From positions 1-57,849 of the forward strand of contig CAKOXI010000006.1 of NCBI GenBank assembly GCA_934130045.1: DNA of 57,849 nt. The letters are read 5' to 3'. The notes beneath the pieces are model-generated. The model saw nothing but the letters and a program-made list of their open reading frames with translations, searched no databases and was not told the origin of the DNA. The DNA comes from an uncultured Bacilli bacterium. Its GTDB lineage: Bacteria; Bacillota_I; Bacilli_A; RF39; UBA660. Shown piece by piece: positions 16,534 through 24,195 of the stretch. Every line of letters begins with the position of its first letter. The first letter of the stretch is position 1. Made by a program: the position numbers and the translations under genes.

Positions 16534-18345
16534 ATGGAAATAAGAAATATAGCAATTATTGCCCATGTTGACCATGGTAAAACTACTTTGGTTGATAAAT
16601 TATTACAAATGTCTGGTACATTTAGATCAAATGAAGAAGTAGAAGAAAGAGTAATGGATTCAAATGATATTGAACGTGAACGTGGTATTACAATTTTAGC
16701 AAAAACTACTGCAATAGATTATAAGGGAACACGTATTAATATTATGGATACTCCAGGACATGCTGATTTTGGTGGAGAAGTTGAACGTATTATGAATATG
16801 GTTGATGGTGTACTATTAATTGTTGATGCTTATGAAGGAACAATGCCTCAAACTCGTTTTGTGTTAAAAAAAGCATTAGAAGCTGGTGTTACACCTATTT
16901 TGGTTGTTAACAAAATAGATAAACCTACAGCTCGTCCAAAAGAGGTTGTCGAAGAAGTTTATGATTTATTTATTGAATTAGGTGCTGATTTAGAACAATT
17001 AGAATTTCCAATTATTTATGCATCTGGTCTTGCTGGTACATCAAGTTTTGATGCAGATCCATCTACTCAACAACCTACTATGGATCCAATTTTAGATACA
17101 GTTATAAATTATATTCCTGCTCCTAAGGTAAGTGAGGGATCTTTACAATTTCAACCTGCATTATTGGATTATAATGATTTTGTCGGAAGAATTGGAATTG
17201 GTTTAATTAAACGTGGTAATATGAAAGTTAATTCCATGGTGTCATGTGTTAGACTAGATGGTTCAATCAAGCAATTTAGGATTCAAAAAATGTTTGGATT
17301 TTTGGGTTTAAAGCGTATTGAAATAAATGAAGCACATGCTGGTGATATTGTTGCTATTGCAGGTTTACCTGATATTTCTGTAGGGGAAACTGTATGTGAA
17401 ATAGGTAGTGAAGAAGCCCTACCAATTTTACGTATTGATGAGCCTACTTTACAAATGAAATTTGGTGTTAATTCAAGTCCATTTAGTGGAAAAGATGGTA
17501 AATTTTTAACTGCCCGCAAGATTGAAGAACGTTTGTTTAAAGAAACAGAAAAAGATGTTAGTCTTCGTGTTGTTCCAAGTGAAAATGAATCATGGATTGT
17601 GTCAGGTCGTGGTGAATTACATTTAGGAATTTTGATTGAAAATATGCGTCGTGAGGGATTTGAACTTCAAGTTTCTAAGCCTGAAGTAATTATAAAAGAA
17701 ATAGATGGAGTTAAGTGTGAACCTTTTGAGGAATTGCAAATAGAATGTCCTGAGGAAAGTGTTGGTAATGTAATAGAAAAATTGGGTGTACGTGGAGCTA
17801 TTATGGAAAACATGGTTAATTATAATGGCTTAGTTAGACTTTTATATACGATACCATCACGTGGATTAATTGGTTTTACAACTGATTTTATGACTATGAC
17901 AAAAGGATATGGTATTATAAATCATACTTTCAAAGAATATAGACCTTTTGAAACTGTAGATATTGGTGAACGTAGTTTAGGGGTTTTAGTTTCAATGGAG
18001 AACGGAAAGTCAACTGCTTATGCATTAGGACAATTAGAAGACCGTGGTGTTATGTTTATTGAACCAGGTGAAGATATATATGAAGGTATGATAGTTGGAG
18101 AGCATACAAGGGATAATGATTTAGCAGTAAATGTAGTAAAGGGAAAAAATTTAACAAATACTAGAAGTGCTGGTAAAGATCATACTGTTATTTTGAAACG
18201 TCCTCGTCCTATTACATTGGAATATGCTCTTGATTATATCAATTCTGATGAATTAGTTGAGGTTACTCCAAATCATATAAGACTTAGAAAAAAAATATTA
18301 AATACTAATGAAAGAAAGAAATTCGATAGTAGAAAAGTAGCATAG
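16534..18345 (+). CDS. typA: Translational GTPase TypA/BipA
   Basis: 603 residues of the elongation-factor GTPase family. G1 is AHVDHGKTT (residues 10-18), switch I region includes RERGITI, G3 is DTPGHADF, G4 is NKIDKP. It continues with EF-Tu domain 2-like, EF-G domain III/V-like parts and the TypA-specific C-terminal domain (SRGLIGFTTDFMTMTKGYG, then RSAGKDHTVILK). It binds ribosomes and helps 50S assembly and growth under stress or cold. Single gene with its own promoter and terminator. Confidence 0.97.
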   Translation: MEIRNIAIIAHVDHGKTTLVDKLLQMSGTFRSNEEVEERVMDSNDIERERGITILAKTTAIDYKGTRINIMDTPGHADFGGEVERIMNMVDGVLLIVDAYEGTMPQTRFVLKKALEAGVTPILVVNKIDKPTARPKEVVEEVYDLFIELGADLEQLEFPIIYASGLAGTSSFDADPSTQQPTMDPILDTVINYIPAPKVSEGSLQFQPALLDYNDFVGRIGIGLIKRGNMKVNSMVSCVRLDGSIKQFRIQKMFGFLGLKRIEINEAHAGDIVAIAGLPDISVGETVCEIGSEEALPILRIDEPTLQMKFGVNSSPFSGKDGKFLTARKIEERLFKETEKDVSLRVVPSENESWIVSGRGELHLGILIENMRREGFELQVSKPEVIIKEIDGVKCEPFEELQIECPEESVGNVIEKLGVRGAIMENMVNYNGLVRLLYTIPSRGLIGFTTDFMTMTKGYGIINHTFKEYRPFETVDIGERSLGVLVSMENGKSTAYALGQLEDRGVMFIEPGEDIYEGMIVGEHTRDNDLAVNVVKGKNLTNTRSAGKDHTVILKRPRPITLEYALDYINSDELVEVTPNHIRLRKKILNTNERKKFDSRKVA

Positions 18346-18360
18346 TTACTTTTCTTTTTA
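18331..18360 (+). terminator. Terminator of typA
   Basis: AGAAAAGTA / TACTTTTCT (9 bp) with loop GCATAGT containing the stop codon, then T residues. Confidence 0.7.
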
Positions 18361-18366
18361 TTTATA

Positions 18367-18395
18367 TTGACATATTTTTTAAAAAATAGTAAATT
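18367..18395 (+). promoter_or_regulatory. Sigma-A promoter before the acidic hypothetical gene
   Basis: Consensus TTGACA (18367-18372), 17 bases, TAAATT (18390-18395). Confidence 0.55.
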
Positions 18396-18538
18396 GTAGT
18401 TAGGATTTTTGTAGGTGGGTTATGGAATTTAATTGAATAATAAGTAATTTTGATTTAATAACAAATGATATTTTTAACATATTTATAAATAGTAATGAAA
18501 TTATCGAAAAATCAATTTCAGAAAAATTATTTGAATAT

Positions 18539-19594
18539 ATGCAAAATAAAGACAATTTTAATATTCTATTTAATAAATATTTTACTTCTGATGAAATTAA
18601 TGAGTATGATTTATATAGTTTATTTATAAATTATGTTTTTACAGTTTCATATTTAGTTAATAAATATTATAATTCATTATTAGATACACATGATTTTTCT
18701 ATAAATGATGATGAATATGGTAATAGTGATTATGATTTTGTTAATGAATATGATGATGAATATGATGATGAATGTGAGTATTATGATGAAGAAGTAGAAA
18801 ATAAAGAAATTTCTAACAATTTATGTGAATATATTTGTAATCAAAAAAATAAATCTGAAAATGTTATTAATATTTATGAAAATCAAGAGGATTATAATTT
18901 AATAGATATGTTTTCAGATTTTGATTTAGGAACTTTTATGTTAGATGATTACTTAGAATATTTATCTATGTCTTTGTTTGAAAGAAAAATGCTTACTTAT
19001 TCTATTGATAAGAAAGTATTTCAAAAATTAAATAGTGAAAATAATGTTTTTAGTAATTTATATAAAAATTTGCTTAATTTAAAGATAAGTGAGGAAGAAA
19101 AAATTATTAATTATGTAAAGAGTATATATGACTATTATGATATAAATGATAAAAAATGTCAGGATGATATTTTTAATATATATACGTTTAATGAATCAAA
19201 TATAAAAACTAATTATAAATTGAGTAAAATAAAAAAGACTATGATTGCTATTTCATTAATAGATTATATTAATAATAATTTTAAAAATAGTCATATTAAA
19301 CATTTATTTAGTGTTATTTTAAATAATGTTTTTTCAGAAATTTTTTATTCAAAAAATAATAATGGGAGAGAAATTTATCAAAATGATTTTAATTTTTATG
19401 ATATGATTATAAGTAATAAATTTTCTTTTGATGAATTATTTAATATGTTTATTAATAATACTGAATTTTCAAATTATTTAATTGGAACTTTTTATTTTAT
19501 AAATTTAGATAATAATGTTAATTCTTTAGATGATAGAAATAATTTCTTTATTGATGAAAATATGGAAGAAAAAATTAAAAAATATAAAAAATAA
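18539..19594 (+). CDS. Hypothetical acidic protein; likely start disrupted by an in-frame TGA
   Basis: 351 residues from the ATG at 18539, which has no SD. A well-placed SD (AGGTGGG) and ATG lie at 18422 in the same frame, but the fifth codon there is TGA (18434-18436); the 34 codons after it read on open into the present ORF and look coding. The protein is very acidic, with an Asp/Glu/Tyr-rich stretch around residues 60-90 (NEYDDEYDDECEYYDEE). No membrane segment or known motif is seen. It is followed closely by the ABC-F gene. Possible explanations are a nonsense mutation, a base error, or use of a weak downstream start. Function unknown. Confidence 0.6.
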   Translation: MQNKDNFNILFNKYFTSDEINEYDLYSLFINYVFTVSYLVNKYYNSLLDTHDFSINDDEYGNSDYDFVNEYDDEYDDECEYYDEEVENKEISNNLCEYICNQKNKSENVINIYENQEDYNLIDMFSDFDLGTFMLDDYLEYLSMSLFERKMLTYSIDKKVFQKLNSENNVFSNLYKNLLNLKISEEEKIINYVKSIYDYYDINDKKCQDDIFNIYTFNESNIKTNYKLSKIKKTMIAISLIDYINNNFKNSHIKHLFSVILNNVFSEIFYSKNNNGREIYQNDFNFYDMIISNKFSFDELFNMFINNTEFSNYLIGTFYFINLDNNVNSLDDRNNFFIDENMEEKIKKYKK

Positions 19595-19608
19595 GTAAAG
19601 GTATAAGT

Positions 19609-21207
19609 ATGAAGGGCGAAAAAATTAATTTAAGATTTGGATTAGAATATATATATAATGATGCTTCATTTATTTTGGATAAAAGCGATAAAGTTGGAAT
19701 TGTTGGAGTAAATGGTGCAGGTAAATCTACATTATTTAAATGTATATTAGGTGAAGTTAGTTTAGATAGTGGTAAAATTCAATTACCAAAAGGAAATATT
19801 GGCTATTTATCCCAAGAAGTTATTTATGATAGTGATGAAAGTGTATTTGATTATTTACTAAGTGCAAGACCAATAGAAAAATTACAAAAAAAGATGTCTA
19901 ATCTTTATGAAAAAATAACAGTTTCACCTGAAAAAGAACAAAACAAACTGTTAAAAGAAGTCGGAAAAATACAAGAATTATTGGATTATTATGATTGTTA
20001 TAATGCAGAAAATATTTTATTTGATATTATTCTTAATATGAATATTGATTCAAAATTATTAGAAATGAAAATGTGTGATTTATCTGGTGGTCAGAAATCA
20101 AAAATTGCTTTTGCGCATTTACTATATTCTAAGGCAGTTATTTTATTATTAGATGAACCAACAAATCATTTGGATGTTGAAACAAGGCAATATGTAGCAG
20201 ATTACTTAAAAAATTATAGTGGTATGGTTTTAATTATTTCTCATGATACTGAATTTTTAAATTATATTGTTAATAAAATTTTATACATTGATAAAGCTAA
20301 TAAAAAGATTTTAACTTTTACTGGTAATTACAACGATTATTTAAAAAAATATGAAAAGATAATTAATGATAAAAATAAATTAATTGAAAAACAAGAAAAA
20401 GAAGAAAAAAAATTACGTGATATTGTATTATTATATAGTAATTCATCTGGAAAACGAAAAAGAATGGCTCAAAGCAGGGAAAAAATGCTTAATAAATTAA
20501 TGAGTAATAAAATAGAAAAAGATATTGAATATAAAAAAATTAAATTCAGTATTACTCCTTTAAGGGAAGGGTCTAAAATACCTTTATATATTGATAATAT
20601 AATTTTTGGATATGGTAATAAAAAAATTATAAATAATTTGTCATTTAATGTTAATAATAGAGAAAGATTTCTTGTTGTGGGTGAAAATGGTGTTGGAAAA
20701 ACTACCTTATTAAAATTAATAATGGGGATATTAAAAATTCAGGGTGGATCTATAAAATATGGAAATAAAACTGATATAGCTTATTATGCTCAAGAACAGG
20801 AATTGTTAGATTTAAATAAAACTGTATTAGAAAATGTTGATCAAAGTGAATATAGTATTAATGAACTTAGAGGTCTTCTTGGTAATTTTTTGTTTTATGG
20901 TGATGATGTTTATAAATTAGTTAATATTTTATCACCGGGTGAAAGAGCTAGATTAGCACTATTTAAGGTGATGCTAAAGAGGGCAAATTTGTTATTATTA
21001 GATGAACCTACTAATCACTTAGATCCAGAAACACAAAAAATAATCGGTAAAAATTTTGCCGATTATGATGGTACTATTATACTTGTTAGTCATAATAAAA
21101 ATTTTGTAAATCAAATAGGAATAGATAGAATGTTAATATTACCTAGTGGTAAAATTACTAATTATAGTGATGAACTATTGGATTATTATTACAATATAAA
21201 TAATTAA
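19609..21207 (+). CDS. ABC-F family ATPase
   Basis: 532 residues with two ABC ATPase domains and no membrane segments. Domain 1 has Walker A GVNGAGKST, signature LSGGQKSK and Walker B LLLDEPTNHLD; domain 2 has GENGVGKTT, LSPGERAR and LLLDEPTNHLD. The charged linker (about residues 240-300, KLIEKQEKEEKKLRD) is the P-site tRNA-interaction motif region of ABC-F proteins. These act on ribosomes, either as translation factors or antibiotic-protection proteins; the subfamily is not decided. The last four bases overlap the end of the convergent ddl gene. Confidence 0.88.
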   Translation: MKGEKINLRFGLEYIYNDASFILDKSDKVGIVGVNGAGKSTLFKCILGEVSLDSGKIQLPKGNIGYLSQEVIYDSDESVFDYLLSARPIEKLQKKMSNLYEKITVSPEKEQNKLLKEVGKIQELLDYYDCYNAENILFDIILNMNIDSKLLEMKMCDLSGGQKSKIAFAHLLYSKAVILLLDEPTNHLDVETRQYVADYLKNYSGMVLIISHDTEFLNYIVNKILYIDKANKKILTFTGNYNDYLKKYEKIINDKNKLIEKQEKEEKKLRDIVLLYSNSSGKRKRMAQSREKMLNKLMSNKIEKDIEYKKIKFSITPLREGSKIPLYIDNIIFGYGNKKIINNLSFNVNNRERFLVVGENGVGKTTLLKLIMGILKIQGGSIKYGNKTDIAYYAQEQELLDLNKTVLENVDQSEYSINELRGLLGNFLFYGDDVYKLVNILSPGERARLALFKVMLKRANLLLLDEPTNHLDPETQKIIGKNFADYDGTIILVSHNKNFVNQIGIDRMLILPSGKITNYSDELLDYYYNINN

Positions 21208-22187
21208 GCATTGATTATAAGTTTTGTTATTAAAGATTTATAATCTATTTTTTTATTTTTTAATAATTGTGGGTACATACTTATTGTGGTAAATCCTGGT
21301 AGAGTATTAATTTCATTTAAAAGTATTTCTTGTTTGTCATAATTATAAAAAAAATCTATTCTTGCTAATCCTTTTATATCAAAAATATTAATTATTTTTT
21401 TAGTATAGTCCATTAATTTTTTTTCTATGTTCTTTGGTATATCATTAGGTATAATTGTTTTTGATTTATTGTTTGAATATTTTGCATTATAATCATACCA
21501 TTCATTACCTGAAATTATTTCGCCAGGTTTTGAAATGATAAATTTTTTATCATATAATACTGCTATTTCAAGTTCTCTTGCTTTAATAAATTCTTCGATT
21601 ATAATTTTTTTATCATATTTTTTAGCATTATTGATTGAATATAAAAGTTCTTTTTTATTATTAGCTTTTGTAATTCCAATGGATGAACCACCATTTGCTG
21701 GTTTAATGATTAATGGATAATTTAGTTTTAATTCTATATCCTTAATATTAAAGTTATTATCTACAATTATATATTTTGTTTGTGGTATATTATTATTTTC
21801 GGCTATCATTTTAGTAAATCCTTTATCAAAACATATTGCACTGGTTAGAGAATTTGATCCTATATATTTAATATTGAATAATTCTAGTAAGCCTTGTAAT
21901 TTTCCGTCTTCACCTGTATTTCCATGTATAATAGAAAATACTGTATCAAATTGCTTTAAAAATTTAATTATATTGTCTATCTTAATGACATTTTTATTAA
22001 TCCATTCACCATCCTTTAAATAGCTTATATCATCATTATAAATATACCATTCATTATTTAAATCTAAACCAACACTTGTTACATCAAATAAATTTTTATC
22101 GACATTTTCTAAAATACTGTAAGCTGATTTACAGGAAACGTAGTGTTCGGTCGAATTTCCACCAAACAATATTAAAATTTTTTTCAT
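21204..22187 (-). CDS. ddl: D-alanine--D-alanine ligase
   Basis: 327 residues, ATP-grasp fold. It makes the D-Ala-D-Ala dipeptide for peptidoglycan. Motifs: N-terminal LFGGNSTEHYVSCKSA, HGNTGEDGKLQGLLE, PLIIKPANGGSSIG, omega-loop WYDYNAKYSNNKS with the Tyr typical of D-Ala enzymes, and metal-binding LLNEINTLPGFT. The omega loop argues against a VanA-type D-lactate ligase. Stop codons of ddl and the ABC-F gene overlap tail to tail. Confidence 0.95.
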   Translation of the reverse strand: MKKILILFGGNSTEHYVSCKSAYSILENVDKNLFDVTSVGLDLNNEWYIYNDDISYLKDGEWINKNVIKIDNIIKFLKQFDTVFSIIHGNTGEDGKLQGLLELFNIKYIGSNSLTSAICFDKGFTKMIAENNNIPQTKYIIVDNNFNIKDIELKLNYPLIIKPANGGSSIGITKANNKKELLYSINNAKKYDKKIIIEEFIKARELEIAVLYDKKFIISKPGEIISGNEWYDYNAKYSNNKSKTIIPNDIPKNIEKKLMDYTKKIINIFDIKGLARIDFFYNYDKQEILLNEINTLPGFTTISMYPQLLKNKKIDYKSLITKLIINA

Positions 22188-22355
22188 ATTGCACCTCTAT
22201 AAATAATATGAATTCTATTTTTTATTTATTAATATGTTTGATTTTTTTTGAAAATAATGATATATTATATGTGGTTTAATTTTATTTCGTATCTTTCTTT
22301 TTTTGAAAGCCAAATAAATTTTTAAATCAAAATCAAAAAAAGGGAGGTATATACA

Positions 22356-22523
22356 ATGGAATTTAAAGATGAAACTTTAAAATGTAAGGATTGTGGTGCT
22401 GAATTTGTTTTCACTGCTGGTGAACAACAATTTTATCAAGAAAAAGGTTTTACTAATAAACCTCAAAGATGTAAAGCTTGTAGAGATGCAAGAAAAGCAC
22501 AAAGAGATAATCAAAGCAAATAA
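22356..22523 (+). CDS. Small zinc-ribbon protein
   Basis: 55 residues starting MEFKDETLKC after a strong SD (GGGAGGT). Two Cys pairs, CKDCG near residue 10 and CKAC near residue 39, with the intervening FVFTAGEQQFYQEKGF match the small probable zinc-ribbon family often annotated as zinc-ribbon domain-containing protein. The C-terminus is basic (RDARKAQRD), compatible with nucleic-acid binding. It is a monocistronic unit with a terminator shared with cotJC. Function is unknown. Confidence 0.8.
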   Translation: MEFKDETLKCKDCGAEFVFTAGEQQFYQEKGFTNKPQRCKACRDARKAQRDNQSK

Positions 22524-22551
22524 AAAATTCTTATTTTTAAGAATTTTTTTT
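22522..22551. terminator. Bidirectional terminator between the zinc-ribbon gene and cotJC
   Basis: AAAAAATTCTTA / TAAGAATTTTTT (12 bp) with a TTTT loop and T run on the + strand; the minus side also has upstream A residues giving U's. Confidence 0.7.
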
Positions 22552-23109
22552 GTTTTTATATTTTTCTAGATAATAATCTCTTAATTCTTTAAATCTTTCG
22601 TAATGAACAATTTCTCTTTGCCTTAAAAATGAAAGTGGCGCTAAAATATCTGGGTCATTTGTTAAATCCATAAGATGTTCATATGTTGCTCTTGCTCTTT
22701 GTTCTGCACCCATATCACTTTCTAAGTCTGCAATGTAGTCTCCAGCAACTTTTATATATGCCATATTGAATGGATTTCCAAATGAATCTGATGGGAATAG
22801 ATCATAACCAAATTGTGCATAATGTTCTCCAAGTCCTGCATCTTCTAATTCTTTAATAGATGCACCTTTCATTAGTTGATATAGCATTGCTGAAATTATT
22901 TCAACATGAGCTAATTCCTCAGTTCCAATATCAGTTAAAAGTGCTTTACCTCTTTCATCTGGCATTATATATCTTTGATCAAGATATTGCCATGCTGCTG
23001 CAAGTTCGCCTGCAGGTCCGCCGTACTGTGTTAATATATATTTTGCCATTCTTAAATCTCTTTTTTGAATATTAACGGGGTATTGTAATTTTTTTTCGTA
23101 TTTCCACAT
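22537..23109 (-). CDS. cotJC: Spore coat protein CotJC, manganese-catalase-like
   Basis: 190 residues from the ATG preceded by SD AGGAGGG; the ORF extends upstream but overlaps the previous gene. The sequence MWKYEKKLQYPVNIQKRD and YGGPAGELAAAWQYLDQRY is typical of CotJC. It belongs to the Mn-catalase/ferritin-like fold, with Glu and His ligands visible in GTEELAHVEI and REIVHYERF. It is a coat component, possibly with catalase activity. It follows the CotJA-CotJB gene by 10 bases, as in cotJ operons. Confidence 0.95.
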   Translation of the reverse strand: MWKYEKKLQYPVNIQKRDLRMAKYILTQYGGPAGELAAAWQYLDQRYIMPDERGKALLTDIGTEELAHVEIISAMLYQLMKGASIKELEDAGLGEHYAQFGYDLFPSDSFGNPFNMAYIKVAGDYIADLESDMGAEQRARATYEHLMDLTNDPDILAPLSFLRQREIVHYERFKELRDYYLEKYKNKKNS

Positions 23110-23119
23110 AAAAACCCTC

Positions 23120-23581
23120 CTAATTATTTTCCCATGGCCATGGTTTATTATCCCAAGCCCAAGGTGTTTGCATATTCGCATTACTATTTACAAAAAGTGG
23201 TCCGTATTGATTTTCATAATTTTCAATAGCTCTGTTTGCTTCAACTCTATACTCATTAAATTTTTGTATCATTTGTTGATCATTTGGATAGTTATCAAGA
23301 TATAAATTTAAGTCGTGAGATGCAAATGTTAAAGCATCTATATATGTTAGAAGTTCTGCTTGATTATTCATAGGCTCTACTTCAAATGGTCTATTAATTT
23401 TATATTCATCATATAAACTTGGAAACATATTTCCCCTTATGAATCCTTGATATGGTTCATATAAATTTTGATTCATATTATTAAATTCTTGTTGATTGCT
23501 ATTTTGATTATATTTTTCAATAAAATTACCATAATCGTTAAAATTGTTCATTTTATTTTGGTAATTTATAAAATTTTTCAT
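23120..23581 (-). CDS. cotJB: CotJA-CotJB fusion spore coat protein
   Basis: 153 residues. An Asn-rich N-terminus is followed by a CotJA-like motif (YEPYQGFIRGNMFPSLYDEY, about residues 42-61), and then a full CotJB domain: AELLTYIDALTFASHDLNLY, a central NPDD-like turn and the Trp-rich tail TPWAWDNKPWPWEN. In Bacillus and clostridia cotJA and cotJB are separate genes; here they appear joined. The product would be a mother-cell coat protein that recruits CotJC. A sigma-E-like -10 lies just upstream and the SD is GGGAGG. Confidence 0.85.
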   Translation of the reverse strand: MKNFINYQNKMNNFNDYGNFIEKYNQNSNQQEFNNMNQNLYEPYQGFIRGNMFPSLYDEYKINRPFEVEPMNNQAELLTYIDALTFASHDLNLYLDNYPNDQQMIQKFNEYRVEANRAIENYENQYGPLFVNSNANMQTPWAWDNKPWPWENN

Positions 23582-23599
23582 ATTATTCCTCCCAGTTTT

Positions 23600-23628
23600 A
23601 TTGTATGATTACCTAAATATTGTGTATA
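23600..23628 (-). promoter_or_regulatory. Sigma-E type promoter of the cotJ operon
   Basis: On the minus strand CATACAAT (23607-23600) fits the sigma-E -10 CATACANT perfectly. A TATA-containing -35 lies about 14-17 bases upstream. It is about 20 bases from the ATG of the fused cotJ gene. Confidence 0.6.
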
Positions 23629-23696
23629 GGTAAGTGTCTATATCAATAAAGTGTAAAGTTAAATATAAAGTTTTTTTATAATTTATTATAAAATAC

Positions 23697-23725
23697 TTGA
23701 AATATATCTTTTCTTTTGATAGAAT
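23697..23725 (+). promoter_or_regulatory. Sigma-A promoter of tRNA-His
   Basis: TTGAAA (23697-23702), 17-base spacer, TAGAAT (23720-23725). Confidence 0.65.
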
Positions 23726-23749
23726 ATAAACGTATCTTTTATGAGATAT

Positions 23750-23826
23750 GGCGAGTATGGTGAAGGGGTTAACACGGCGGATTGTGGTTCCGTTATGCTA
23801 GGGTTCGAATCCCTATACTCGCCCCA
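23750..23826 (+). tRNA. tRNA-His (GTG)
   Basis: The cloverleaf folds cleanly: acceptor GCGAGTA / TACTCGC, anticodon stem GCGGA / TCCGT around loop TTGTGGT (anticodon GTG), T arm TAGGG TTCGAAT CCCTA. The extra G at 23750 pairs with discriminator C, the G-1 identity element of tRNA-His. CCA is encoded (23824-23826). Confidence 0.97.
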
Positions 23827-23835
23827 AATTTGTAA

Positions 23836-23864
23836 AAAAGCCTTATTTTATAAGGCTTTTATTG
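23836..23864 (+). terminator. Terminator of tRNA-His
   Basis: AAAAGCCTTAT / ATAAGGCTTTT (11 bp) with a TTT loop and T residues. Confidence 0.8.
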
Positions 23865-23883
23865 TAATAACTAGGATTTAAAT

Positions 23884-24144
23884 TTAAATCCTAGTTTTAT
23901 AATCCTCATATTTTTTCATTAAATCATAACTTTTTATTTCTAATGCATCACATATTTTAATAATATATATAAGTGTTGGTGATGATTCTCCTCTTTCGAT
24001 TTTTCCGTAATATTTTTCATTGATGTTAGCCAATTCGGCAATTTTTTCTTGAGTTAAACCTTTTTCTTTTCTTAATTTAGTAATTACTTTTCCAAAAATA
24101 TTATTAATATTTATAAAATACCGCATATATGCTGTATAATTCAC
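23884..24144 (-). CDS. XRE-family helix-turn-helix regulator
   Basis: Up to 86 residues. The HTH is clear: FGKVITKLRKEKGLTQEKIA, then NINEKYYGKIERGESSPTL, the Cro/C1 type fold. Start choice is uncertain: a strong SD (GGGGAGGTG) lies directly at the GTG at 24144, and the first ATG (24126) is about 18 bases downstream; an intervening rare start cannot be excluded. It is divergent from the DUF262 gene with only about 50 bases between, so it probably represses that promoter and its own. Confidence 0.88.
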   Translation of the reverse strand: MNYTAYMRYFININNIFGKVITKLRKEKGLTQEKIAELANINEKYYGKIERGESSPTLIYIIKICDALEIKSYDLMKKYEDYKTRI

Positions 24145-24195
24145 CTCCCCATTTATGATAACATATTCAACCAGTTACTTTGAATGGAGGAAAAT

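Noticed and set aside
18422..18538. Alternative genetic code with TGA as Trp
   Set aside because: Trp is encoded by TGG throughout (for example the WW of SpoIIR) and several genes end in TGA (51651 Abi gene directly before a promoter and terminator, ecfT overlapping truA). Reading TGA as Trp would run the Abi gene through its downstream RNA unit.
21204..22187. VanA-like D-Ala-D-Lac ligase
   Set aside because: The omega loop WYDYNAKY carries the Tyr typical of D-Ala-D-Ala ligases, and no vanH/vanX genes are adjacent.
22076..22279. ORF antisense to the start of ddl
   Set aside because: Mostly overlaps ddl on the other strand, lacks an SD and has AT-rich low-complexity sequence.
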